Part shown: piece after piece, positions 19,687-28,221 of the stretch
Layout of the letters: every line of letters begins with the position of its first letter
Numbering within the stretch: position 1 is the first letter of the stretch
Source: an uncultured Prevotellaceae bacterium
GTDB lineage: Bacteria; Bacteroidota; Bacteroidia; Bacteroidales; Bacteroidaceae
Assembly (NCBI GenBank): GCA_945787625.1
Contig: CALZJL010000002.1
Coordinates: 1-30,901 of the forward strand
Direction of reading: 5' to 3'
Length of the DNA stretch: 30,901 bases
Notes under the pieces: generated by a model
The model's database searches: none
What the model saw: only the letters and a program-made list of their open reading frames with translations
What the model was told of the DNA's origin: nothing
Position numbers and translations under genes: made by a program

Positions 19687-19718
19687 TTTGATTAAAACCG
19701 CATTTTTTCGTAAATTCG
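19687..19718 (+). promoter_or_regulatory. pgpH promoter
   Basis: TTTG (19687-19690), 20 bases, then TAAATTCG (19711-19718), one base from TAnnTTTG, about 22 bases before the pgpH ATG. It overlaps the likely -33 region of gltX on the other strand, so the divergent genes may compete for polymerase. Confidence 0.5.
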
Positions 19719-19740
19719 CAGCCAAACAACCCATAATATC

Positions 19741-21816
19741 ATGAGCAGATACAACCACAAACGCAAGTGGACAAGCAAAGAATACAGCATCCGCTTCGCA
19801 GCCATCACCCTCATCGCCATCATCATGGTCGCCCTCATGCCCCGTCAGAGCATACGCATCTTCCAATACGAAAAAGGAGCCCCCTGGGAATACAGCACCC
19901 TCATAGCCCAAGACAGTTTCCCCATCTTCAAGAGCGAAGAACGCCAAGCCCGCGAGCGCGACAGCATCATGCTCTACTACGAGCCCTACTACCAAAGCCT
20001 CGCCAACGTCCGCGACAGCATGATCTTCCTCTGGCACACAGCATGCCAGAACGAATTTGGCGGACAAGTCCCCCACGACATCGAGAAATACATCACCATG
20101 CGCCTCCTCGAGATCTACGACCGCGGCATCATACCCTCATCAGACCTCGCCGACATCAGCAAGTCCGACATCAACTACATACGCGTCATCAGCGGCAGGA
20201 CCTCCACCATACAGCCCGTCAGCGACCTCTACAACCCCAAGACCGCCTACGAATACATCCTCAACAGCGCCGAGAGTTCCGACATACCCCACGACCAGCT
20301 CATCACCTACGGTCTCAACCGCTACATCGAAAGCAACCTCCGCCAGGACGACTTCAAGAACCAACTCCAGCGCGAAGAGCTCCTCAGCAGCCTCACCCCC
20401 TACCTCGGCCACGTCGTCGTAGGCCAGAAGATAGTCGACCGCGGACAGATTGTCGACGAAGCCACCCTCAGCGTCCTCCAAAGCATGGAGCTACACCAAC
20501 GCCAGCAAGCCAAGTCCACCACCGACATACTCATCACCCTCGCCGGCCAGTTCGCCTTCACCATACTCATACTCAGCCTGCTCGCCATCTACTTCGAGCA
20601 ATTCCGCAGCGACTACCTCGACAACCCCCGCACCATGCTCCTCGTCCTCACCCTCTTCACCCTCTTCCCCCTCCTCACCTACGCCCTCTCCCGCTACACC
20701 TTCCCCAACGCCTACATACTCCCCTTCTGCATGACCCCCGTCTTCATACGCGTCTTCATGGACAGCCGCACAGCCTTCATCGTCCACCTCCTCTCCATAC
20801 TCATGTGCTCCCTCGCCGTCAAGCAGCCCGACCAGTTCATCGTCGTCCAGAGCATAGCCGGGCTCACCTCCATACTCTGTCTCCGCGAGCTCACCCAGCG
20901 CTCCGACCTCTTCCGCACCGTCCTCATCACCCTCGGCGTCACCCTCCTCACCTACGCCAGCACCGAAGTCTACGCCGGTCACCTCCTCCTACTCAGCGAA
21001 TTCCGACACACCGACATCATCTGCCTGCTCCTCAGCAGCCTCCTCATGATGGTCTCCTACCTTCTCCTCATACCCATCGAGCGCGGCTTCGGCTTCACCA
21101 GCACCGTCACCCTCCTCGAACTCTCCAACACCAACACCCCCCTACTCCGCAAGATGAGCGAAGAAGCCCCCGGCACCTTCCAGCACAGCATGCAAGTCGC
21201 CAACCTCTGCGCCGCCGTCGCCGAGAAGATAGGCGCCAAGACCCAAGTCGTCCGCACCGGAGCCCTCTACCACGACATCGGCAAGATACGCCACGCCGTC
21301 TTCTTCACCGAGAACCAAAACGGCATCAACCCCCACGACCGCTTCACCTACGAGCAGTCCGCCCAAGTCATCATACGCCACGTCAGCGAAGGCCTCACCC
21401 TCGCCGACCGCATGAAACTCCCCGACATCATCAAAGGCTTCATCGCCACCCACCACGGCACCAGCATGACAAAATACTTCTACGTCCAAGCCCAAAACAA
21501 GAGCCCCGAGCAAAAGCTCGATCCCAGCCTCTTCACCTATCCCGGCCCCGACCCCAGCACCCGCGAGCAAGCCATACTCACCATGTGCGACGCCGTCGAA
21601 GCCGCCAGCCACAGCCTAAAAGAAATCACCGAAGAAAACATCACCCGTCTCGTCGACACCATCATCGACGAACAACTCTCCACAGGACGCTTCCGCAACG
21701 CCCCCATCACCTTTGCCGAAATCGAGACCGCCAAAGAAGTCCTCAAAGCCAAGCTCATGAGCATCTACCACACCCGCGTACAATACCCCGAGCTCAAGAC
21801 TCAATCCACATCATAA
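19741..21816 (+). CDS. pgpH: 7TM-HD cyclic-di-AMP phosphodiesterase, PgpH type
   Basis: Integral membrane protein of the 7TM-7TMR-HD family whose members cleave c-di-AMP to pApA. 691 residues. One N-terminal membrane helix (about 18-34) leads into an extracytoplasmic domain (about 35-260). A membrane bundle follows (about 263-447), then a cytoplasmic HD domain (about 470-670). The HD metal residues are His482 (FQHSMQVANL), His511-Asp512 (LYHDIGKI) and the later THHG. It is the only plus-strand gene here. Its codons are strongly C-ended (23 of the first 36) while its minus-strand neighbours are G/T-ended. Its last 16 bases overlap the end of priA. Confidence 0.93.
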   Translation: MSRYNHKRKWTSKEYSIRFAAITLIAIIMVALMPRQSIRIFQYEKGAPWEYSTLIAQDSFPIFKSEERQARERDSIMLYYEPYYQSLANVRDSMIFLWHTACQNEFGGQVPHDIEKYITMRLLEIYDRGIIPSSDLADISKSDINYIRVISGRTSTIQPVSDLYNPKTAYEYILNSAESSDIPHDQLITYGLNRYIESNLRQDDFKNQLQREELLSSLTPYLGHVVVGQKIVDRGQIVDEATLSVLQSMELHQRQQAKSTTDILITLAGQFAFTILILSLLAIYFEQFRSDYLDNPRTMLLVLTLFTLFPLLTYALSRYTFPNAYILPFCMTPVFIRVFMDSRTAFIVHLLSILMCSLAVKQPDQFIVVQSIAGLTSILCLRELTQRSDLFRTVLITLGVTLLTYASTEVYAGHLLLLSEFRHTDIICLLLSSLLMMVSYLLLIPIERGFGFTSTVTLLELSNTNTPLLRKMSEEAPGTFQHSMQVANLCAAVAEKIGAKTQVVRTGALYHDIGKIRHAVFFTENQNGINPHDRFTYEQSAQVIIRHVSEGLTLADRMKLPDIIKGFIATHHGTSMTKYFYVQAQNKSPEQKLDPSLFTYPGPDPSTREQAILTMCDAVEAASHSLKEITEENITRLVDTIIDEQLSTGRFRNAPITFAEIETAKEVLKAKLMSIYHTRVQYPELKTQSTS

Positions 21817-24107
21817 TACACAATAGCCGACCTATACTCCGCCCTCCCCAACAAGAAAGCCCTAATCTCCCTCAGCCGACGCCTCGCCTCAGCCATATCC
21901 CCCTGCAGCTCAATCTTCAAGCACACCCTACGGATATACAAACCCTGAATACGCGCCACCGGAGGCAAGTCAGGCCCCAGCACCCTACCGCCAAACACCC
22001 TCCTCAGATACGACGCCATCTCCCCAGCCAGGTGATCCAGCACCACCTCATCGCGATGCTTCATATACACATACACCAAGCGGCACAACGGCGGATAGAC
22101 AAACTCACCCCTCTCCTCCATCTGCGACCTGTACATCGCCATATAATCCCCCCTCACCACCTGCCCCACCGTAGGCGACTTCGCATCATAAACCTGTAGA
22201 ATCACCACTCCCCTACGCTGATTCCCCTCAGCGCCCCCCGCCCCCACGCTACGCCCGGCACGCCCAGCCACCTGCGTCATCATCTGGAAAGCACGCTCAT
22301 AACTACGGAAGTCAGGCTGGCTCAACATCGTACTCGCATTCAAGATCCCCACCACCGTCACCCGACGGAAATCCAGTCCCTTCGTCACCATCTGCGTCCC
22401 AATCAACACATCCGTCTCCCCCCGCTGGAACCGACGAATAATACCCTCATACGCCTGACGGCTACGCGTAGTATCCAGATCCATACGCTCCACACGCGCC
22501 TCAGGCAACAACGTCGCCAGCAAGTCCTCAATCCTCTCCGTCCCATACCCCTTACCCCCCAACGAGTCAGCATCACACTGTGGGCACCTCGCCACCACCG
22601 GCGTCGAATACCCACAATAGTGGCACACCATCTGATCCAGCCTCTTATGATACGTCAGACTCACATCACACGACGGGCAATGCGGCACCCACCCACACAC
22701 ACTACACTCCAACACCGGTGCGAACCCACGCCTATTCTGAAACAAGATTACCTGCTCACCCCTCTCCAGAGCCCCCCTCATCTCAGCCAGCAAAGCCCCC
22801 GAAAACGGCCCCTTCATCAGCCTTCTCCGCTTCAAGTCCCCAATATCCACCACCCTAATCTCAGGCATCAAAGCATTCCCAAACCTCGACTTCAGTTTCA
22901 CCAGCCCATACTTCCCCACCATACAATTATGATAACTCTCCAACGAAGGCGTCGCCGTCCCCAACACCGTCTTAGCCCCCGACAGCCTCGCCAGCATCAA
23001 CGCCACATTCCTCCCATGATAACGCGGCGCAGGCTCCGTCTGCTTAAAACTCGACTCATGCTCCTCGTCCACGATCACCAGCCCCAGACGCTGAAACGGC
23101 AGCAACACACTACTCCTCACCCCCACGATAATCTCATACGGGCAGTCCGACACCTGTTTCTGATACACCTCCACCCTCTCCGCGTCCGAATACTTACTAT
23201 GATACACCCCCAGCCTATCCCCAAACACCCTCCTCAGCCTCTCCGTCAGCTGACTCGTCAACACAATCTCAGGCAGCAGAAACAACACCTGCTCCCCCCT
23301 CTCCAGAGCCTCACACATCAAATGCACATACACCTCCGTCTTACCACTCCCCGTCACCCCATGCAGCAGACACACATCCTTCACCCTCAGCACATCCAAG
23401 ATCTGCTGCTTACACACAAACTGCGCGTCCGACAGCTCATGCATCACCAGCTCAAGCGGAATATTCTGCGTCGGAATACGATCCACCCTCCTCTCATACA
23501 CCTCCAGCAAGCCCCTCTCACACAAAGCCCTCATCACCCCCCTCGTACACCCCGCAGCCCTCAGCAGTTCCTCACACGTCACCTCCCTCAACACCCCCAT
23601 ATTCCCCACCCTCAGCGCAGCATTCACCCCAGCCAGCTCCACATACTTCAGCATCGCCAACTGCTGTTTCGGAGCCGACCTCAGCTCCCCCAGCGACACA
23701 TTCAGCCCCACCGCATCAAACAACTCCCCCCTCAGCCTCACACACTCCACCACCTTAGGCCTATACCTACACACCCCGTCCTCCACCTTCAGCATCGAAG
23801 GCACCGCAGCCTTATACACCTCCCCCAGCGAACACAAATAATACTCCGCCACCCACCTCCACAGCCTCAGCTGCCCCTCCAGCAACATCGGCCTCTCGTC
23901 CATCACCCCAAGGATATCCTTCAGCTCCCCATCAAACCCCACACCATCACCCACATGCACCCCCACCACCAAAGCAGCATACTGCTTCTTCTTCCCAAAA
24001 GGCACATTAACACGGCAACCCACCTGTACACGATCGCACAAGTGGGCAGGCACACTATAAGAAAAAGTACCCTCCAAAGGCAGAGGGACCACACAATCTA
24101 CAACCAT
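21801..24107 (-). CDS. priA: Primosomal protein N', replication restart helicase PriA
   Basis: 3'-to-5' helicase that reloads the replisome at stalled or broken forks. 768 residues. The N-terminal DNA-binding domain covers about 1-105. Walker A is GSGKT (253-257) and the DEAD-type box is DEEH (347-350). The GTATPS motif is at 383-388. Eight zinc-binding cysteines are at 468, 471, 477, 480, 495, 498, 508 and 511. The helicase C domain and the C-terminal PriA domain follow. Its ATG abuts the stop of the outer-membrane protein gene with no gap, so translation is probably coupled to the end of the type IX secretion cluster. The codon third positions are strongly G-rich. Confidence 0.96.
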   Translation of the reverse strand: MVVDCVVPLPLEGTFSYSVPAHLCDRVQVGCRVNVPFGKKKQYAALVVGVHVGDGVGFDGELKDILGVMDERPMLLEGQLRLWRWVAEYYLCSLGEVYKAAVPSMLKVEDGVCRYRPKVVECVRLRGELFDAVGLNVSLGELRSAPKQQLAMLKYVELAGVNAALRVGNMGVLREVTCEELLRAAGCTRGVMRALCERGLLEVYERRVDRIPTQNIPLELVMHELSDAQFVCKQQILDVLRVKDVCLLHGVTGSGKTEVYVHLMCEALERGEQVLFLLPEIVLTSQLTERLRRVFGDRLGVYHSKYSDAERVEVYQKQVSDCPYEIIVGVRSSVLLPFQRLGLVIVDEEHESSFKQTEPAPRYHGRNVALMLARLSGAKTVLGTATPSLESYHNCMVGKYGLVKLKSRFGNALMPEIRVVDIGDLKRRRLMKGPFSGALLAEMRGALERGEQVILFQNRRGFAPVLECSVCGWVPHCPSCDVSLTYHKRLDQMVCHYCGYSTPVVARCPQCDADSLGGKGYGTERIEDLLATLLPEARVERMDLDTTRSRQAYEGIIRRFQRGETDVLIGTQMVTKGLDFRRVTVVGILNASTMLSQPDFRSYERAFQMMTQVAGRAGRSVGAGGAEGNQRRGVVILQVYDAKSPTVGQVVRGDYMAMYRSQMEERGEFVYPPLCRLVYVYMKHRDEVVLDHLAGEMASYLRRVFGGRVLGPDLPPVARIQGLYIRRVCLKIELQGDMAEARRRLREIRAFLLGRAEYRSAIVYYDVD

Positions 24108-24707
24108 TTAGAAAATATAAGCCAGACGAACCTTCACAGTCTTCTGCTTCGCATTAGTGATAACTTCTCCAACCGTACCACTATTCAGACCACTAATAGG
24201 AATAGTATACGACACACCCAGCTGCAACTTATCCCACAACTTCAGGCCAGCCCCCACATTCCAGCCCCACGAAGAGCGACGCGTCATTTCCACTTCTTGC
24301 AAAGCATCCATAGAGTTAAGCGCGATATTATACTGAGGCCCCGTAGCCACATAAGCCCCCGCAATCTTCAGAAAGCTCACATCATAACGCAGATTCACAG
24401 GAATCTCAAAATAAGACAAGTTCTTAGAGTTTACAACCACATCTCCAGCCTCATTCAACTCCTCTTTCGACGCCCCATTCAAGCTATACAACACAGCAGC
24501 ATCAGCCCCCAGCCCCACCAAAGGAATCTTCACATACATCTTAGGTCCCACAAAGAAGCCACAACGATTCTCACTCGACAGCAACTCCTTCGAGAAGCTC
24601 ATCTTATTCACATTAAGACCGCCCTCCACGCCGAAACGCACCAACTTCGTCTGCGCAAAGCCAGACAAAGCCACACAAGAAAGCAATACAAGTAAAAACT
24701 TCTTCAT
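24108..24707 (-). CDS. Outer-membrane beta-barrel protein, PorT-like
   Basis: 199 residues from ATG 24707; the reading frame extends two codons upstream to a TTG, which I do not use. A clear signal peptide (MKKFLLVLLSCVALSGFAQ) is followed by alternating beta strands (FGVEGGLNV, CGFFVGPKMYVKI, FEIPVNLRYDV, GWNVGAGLKLW, LQLGVSYTI). The protein ends in aromatic Phe (RLAYIF), as outer-membrane barrels do. It resembles the small eight-strand barrels of the PorT/OMP_b-brl_2 group. PorT itself is needed for type IX secretion, and this gene directly follows gldN (49 bases), so a role in that system is reasonable but unproven. priA follows without a gap. Confidence 0.8.
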   Translation of the reverse strand: MKKFLLVLLSCVALSGFAQTKLVRFGVEGGLNVNKMSFSKELLSSENRCGFFVGPKMYVKIPLVGLGADAAVLYSLNGASKEELNEAGDVVVNSKNLSYFEIPVNLRYDVSFLKIAGAYVATGPQYNIALNSMDALQEVEMTRRSSWGWNVGAGLKLWDKLQLGVSYTIPISGLNSGTVGEVITNAKQKTVKVRLAYIF

Positions 24708-24756
24708 AATCAAACAAACTTTAAAATATTAAACAAGAGAGAAAACACACACACAA

Positions 24757-25869
24757 TCACCTCCTCTGTCTACGCACACTCACACGCGTAGGCTCAGCCT
24801 CCCCAGCATCAGCCTTCCCAGCATCAGCAGCCTTAGCAGCATCAGACCCAGACACACTCCCCGCAGACCTCGCCGACCTCCCGAACAACGACGACCCCGA
24901 TCTCTTCTTCTTAGCCGAAGCAGCCGCCACCTTAGCCTTGGCCACACTATCCTCACGCATCACACGCAAGCTATCCTCATGCGTCAGTCCCCCCCACAGA
25001 CGCGTATCAAAATCCCTAATCTGCTTCTCAATCTTAGCCTGCTCAGCAGACATCGCCGAGTCAGACTTGCAATAATGCGCCAAAGCCCTCCCCTGCAGAT
25101 TGTTAGTCTTATACACCTTCCCATCATAACGATTCATCGTAAAATAATCATCAGCCGTCATATTCGACACATTATTCAAATTGCTCGACATCACAGGCAA
25201 CTTCGCCAACCACGGAGCAATCTCATCATAATTCAGCCAAAACAACGGATACGGCGTAGCCTCCCCCCCGAAGTCATCAGCACCACGCATCAACACCGGA
25301 CACAAAGCCGTCACCTTACGCTGCACAGTCCCCGTACGCTGATCCACATACACACACTCCTTCAGATAATACCTCGTCACCTCAGCACTCGGGATATCAT
25401 TATTCTCCACCGTGAAACGCCCGTCCTTCTCCTCATAATAAATAGAGTACCGGTCCAGCACATCACGCACCTCCATTCTATCCTTCCCATCGAAGCTCTC
25501 CACCCCGTCCAGTTTATAAGTATAAGCATTAATACGCCCCGTCAGCATCAGGCGAAACACATACGTAAACAAGTTCACCTGCCTCCCCATCGGCTCCACA
25601 GGGTAATACAACGTAGCATTAGCATCCACGCCCAAGTCCAACACACGATAAATATCCCTACGCCACACCACATCCTCAGGCATAGCGTCCCTCGTCGGAA
25701 ACATGATAGACATTCTATCCGCCCCCTTAGCCGCCACAGCAGCAGCCCTCTCAGCCCCCTGCTTCATCACCTCATTCGTCGTAGTCGTCCTACGCTTCTT
25801 AGGCTGACCGTTCACCACAACCGCCCCACACACAAACAGCAAGGCACACACAAAAGCTATCTTTCTCAT
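24757..25869 (-). CDS. gldN: Type IX secretion system ring protein GldN/PorN
   Basis: Periplasmic partner of the lipoprotein GldK; together they form the large ring under the outer membrane. I start it at ATG 25869 (MRKIAFVCALLFVCGAVVVNG, a signal peptide), giving 370 residues. An in-frame ATG two codons earlier is equally possible, and the frame opens with TTG at 25893. Family features include the RRDIYRVLDL and LFWLNYDEI segments. The C-terminal 60 residues are an unusual Lys/Ala/Ser/Gly-rich low-complexity tail ending VSVRRQRR. The gap from gldM is only 13 bases, so it is in the same operon. Confidence 0.9.
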   Translation of the reverse strand: MRKIAFVCALLFVCGAVVVNGQPKKRRTTTTNEVMKQGAERAAAVAAKGADRMSIMFPTRDAMPEDVVWRRDIYRVLDLGVDANATLYYPVEPMGRQVNLFTYVFRLMLTGRINAYTYKLDGVESFDGKDRMEVRDVLDRYSIYYEEKDGRFTVENNDIPSAEVTRYYLKECVYVDQRTGTVQRKVTALCPVLMRGADDFGGEATPYPLFWLNYDEIAPWLAKLPVMSSNLNNVSNMTADDYFTMNRYDGKVYKTNNLQGRALAHYCKSDSAMSAEQAKIEKQIRDFDTRLWGGLTHEDSLRVMREDSVAKAKVAAASAKKKRSGSSLFGRSARSAGSVSGSDAAKAADAGKADAGEAEPTRVSVRRQRR

Positions 25870-25882
25870 AATCATACAAACA

Positions 25883-27436
25883 TCAATTAACAATCACCTC
25901 CACAGCCCCATTCAACGTACGCTCCACCCCATCAGGCCCCAGAGCCCTGATCTTCGTGATAAAGAACCGCTTTCCGCGCCCCAGCCCACGCATCAGAGCC
26001 CTCTGCCTCTCCGTAAAAGCAGCCCCCTGGCTCACCTCAGGCACAGCATTACCCAGATTATCAAAAAACACCGTCTCAAAGCCCCTCACCGCAAACGGAA
26101 TGTTCAGCAACCCATCATCAATCGCCGCACCAAGCCCCTCAGCCCCCATCAGCTCCTGCTTCGACAATTTTCCCCCCATGAAATGCCTATCCCCACACGG
26201 AATAAACGCCGTAGGATCAGGCAACTTACGCACACGATAAGCAAACTTCCCCATCTCCTGCGTCCGCCCCTCCATCAACGCCGTCACCGTAAACACAGCC
26301 TCCCCCCCCACATTCGTAGGCCGCGCCACATAATGCCCGTCACCCCTCTGCACCAGCGAGCCCCCCGACATCGCCACACTCACCCTATTAAGCGGCACCC
26401 CCGGCACACTCACCGAGATCGGATTGTCATACCCCGCATACAACACATTCATGATGTCAGCACTCACCGTAGCACTCGGAGCCACCACCGTATATTTCTG
26501 CGAAAACTCACGCTTCACCCTCTCCCCCTCACCATTCAGCATCTCGATGAAACCATTCAAAGTAAACTCCCCCGTCTTCGAGCACACCACCTCATACACC
26601 CCATGCTCATTCCCCACAGGCTTCCCCCCGACATAAATCGTAGGCCTACGCGTCGTATCCACCGCCGCCATGATAATCTGCGCCGAGAAGCGTCCCCCCT
26701 GCACCACCGTCTGGCTATTCGGAATCACATAAGCATTCAACTGATTCACACGAATATCCTTCACGTCCACATTCTTGATCAGATTATGCAGCACCTCCCC
26801 CTCAGCATACCTCACATCATTCTGCAACTTCGTCAGCATCGTCACCGCCGCCGCCACAGGCATACTCTCAAACATACTCTCCTGCCAATTCTTACCCTCC
26901 ATCGCAGCCCTCTCACTCACCTGCGTACTCAAGTTCGTCTCTATCAGCCTACGCTTAGCCCTATCGTCCACAAGCTTCGTCATTCTCCCACGATACAACG
27001 TGATAGCATTATACAACTCACGTCCACGCCCCGTCCCCGGCGCCAGCATCACCTGCGCCGCAGCCTCCAGATCCTCCTGATTACGAATATTGTGAATATC
27101 CGCATCCTTCCCGTCACTCAGACGCACAATCTCCCACTTCAACTCGTCCAGCAACCCATACAGCGAGTCGCTCATCTCCCTCACCCTCAGCGCCCTGTCG
27201 CGCCACACCCCCACCTTAGCAGGGTTAGCCCTATACTGCGCCTCCAACTCATTATAAATACCCTCATTGATCAACGCCGAATTCTGCGTCGACAAGTCCA
27301 GCTTATCCGACACCAAAGTAAACCCATTCAGCACATCGCTGCTCACATTCAACGCAAGCATAGCCATAAGCACGACATACATCAGATTGATCATCTTCTG
27401 ACGCGGCGACATCTTTTTCTTCTTGAACTGAGCCAT
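25883..27436 (-). CDS. gldM: Type IX secretion/gliding motor protein GldM/PorM
   Basis: Inner-membrane motor subunit whose long periplasmic part reaches the GldKN ring. 517 residues. The single N-terminal membrane helix (about 14-31) is preceded by the family hallmark PRQKMINLMY, with the conserved Arg12. The periplasmic region contains an initial helical domain (about 35-220) and then beta-sandwich domains (for example YVGGKPVGNEHGVYEVV and SVSVPGVPLNRVSVAMSGG). It ends RTLNGAVEVIVN. With GldL it forms the proton-driven rotary motor in characterised Bacteroidota. The gap from gldL is 30 bases. Confidence 0.95.
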   Translation of the reverse strand: MAQFKKKKMSPRQKMINLMYVVLMAMLALNVSSDVLNGFTLVSDKLDLSTQNSALINEGIYNELEAQYRANPAKVGVWRDRALRVREMSDSLYGLLDELKWEIVRLSDGKDADIHNIRNQEDLEAAAQVMLAPGTGRGRELYNAITLYRGRMTKLVDDRAKRRLIETNLSTQVSERAAMEGKNWQESMFESMPVAAAVTMLTKLQNDVRYAEGEVLHNLIKNVDVKDIRVNQLNAYVIPNSQTVVQGGRFSAQIIMAAVDTTRRPTIYVGGKPVGNEHGVYEVVCSKTGEFTLNGFIEMLNGEGERVKREFSQKYTVVAPSATVSADIMNVLYAGYDNPISVSVPGVPLNRVSVAMSGGSLVQRGDGHYVARPTNVGGEAVFTVTALMEGRTQEMGKFAYRVRKLPDPTAFIPCGDRHFMGGKLSKQELMGAEGLGAAIDDGLLNIPFAVRGFETVFFDNLGNAVPEVSQGAAFTERQRALMRGLGRGKRFFITKIRALGPDGVERTLNGAVEVIVN

Positions 27437-27466
27437 CTTACCTAACTACAATCCCCCCACATCACA

Positions 27467-28168
27467 TTACTTACCATTACCCATATTCACCGTCAGCGCC
27501 GAGATCATACGCCCATACACATTGTTCAGCTCCTGAATCTGGTCAGCCATACGCCTCGTCTGCTCATCAATCTGCTCGATCGTACTCACCTGCTTACTGA
27601 TATTACGCAGCTGCAACTCATACACCGTAGCAATCCCCGTCAGCGTCCGGTTCAGATTCTCCATCTCCTCACTATCCGTACTCATACGATCCGCCTGCAC
27701 CTTCACACGCCCCAGCACCTCCGTCAGCTCATTCAGACGCTCAGCATACGCCTTCACCGCCCCCTCAATCTCAGACGCGTCCGTCGCACACACCACCTCC
27801 ATCTGAGGCACCACCCCCGATGAAACCACCCCAATCTGCCCCTCCGGCACACCATGCAACGTCTCCTGAGCTACCACCACCTGAGGCTGCCCAGCCACCT
27901 GCTCCGCAGGCACCACCTCCCCCTCAGCAACACCCTTCGTCCCGAAACTCTCGTCCTTCTCCGTCACACGCTCAAAGCCAGCCACGACAAACACAAACAC
28001 CTCAGTACCCATACCGATGAAAAGCATCAGATTCGCCCCCGGAAGATGCGTCAGTTTAAACAACGTACCCAAGATGACAATCGCCGCACCCCAGCTGTAA
28101 GCATACTGCATAAACGTCTGGCCAGCCATCGTATCCATCCACTTCTGAATTCTATTGACAATATTCAT
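27467..28168 (-). CDS. gldL: Type IX secretion/gliding motor protein GldL/PorL
   Basis: Inner-membrane motor stator subunit. From ATG 28168 (MNIVNRIQKWMDTMAG) it has 233 residues; an upstream frame extension to 28189 lacks family character. Two membrane helices (about 22-40 and 46-66) carry the conserved Lys38 (TLFKLTH) and the intramembrane Glu56 (GMGTEVFVF), which aligns with the glutamate implicated in proton flow in Flavobacterium GldL. A Val/Gln/Pro linker (about 75-120) leads to a cytoplasmic helical C-terminus (LTEVLGRVKVQADRM, EQIDEQTRRMADQIQELNN). It is co-directional with gldK (53-base gap) and gldM. Confidence 0.95.
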   Translation of the reverse strand: MNIVNRIQKWMDTMAGQTFMQYAYSWGAAIVILGTLFKLTHLPGANLMLFIGMGTEVFVFVVAGFERVTEKDESFGTKGVAEGEVVPAEQVAGQPQVVVAQETLHGVPEGQIGVVSSGVVPQMEVVCATDASEIEGAVKAYAERLNELTEVLGRVKVQADRMSTDSEEMENLNRTLTGIATVYELQLRNISKQVSTIEQIDEQTRRMADQIQELNNVYGRMISALTVNMGNGK

Positions 28169-28221
28169 ATCCACAAATAAATTAACCACAAAAACCGATT
28201 ACACACACACACTCTCTCCCC

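Noticed and set aside
19767..22199. An 810-codon open frame on the plus strand overlapping pgpH and running into antisense of priA
   Set aside because: It is in a shifted frame of pgpH and its product is almost entirely His, Pro, Arg, Gln and Leu. The frame stays open because C-rich, T-poor sequence rarely forms stop codons. pgpH has full family motifs and explains the region.
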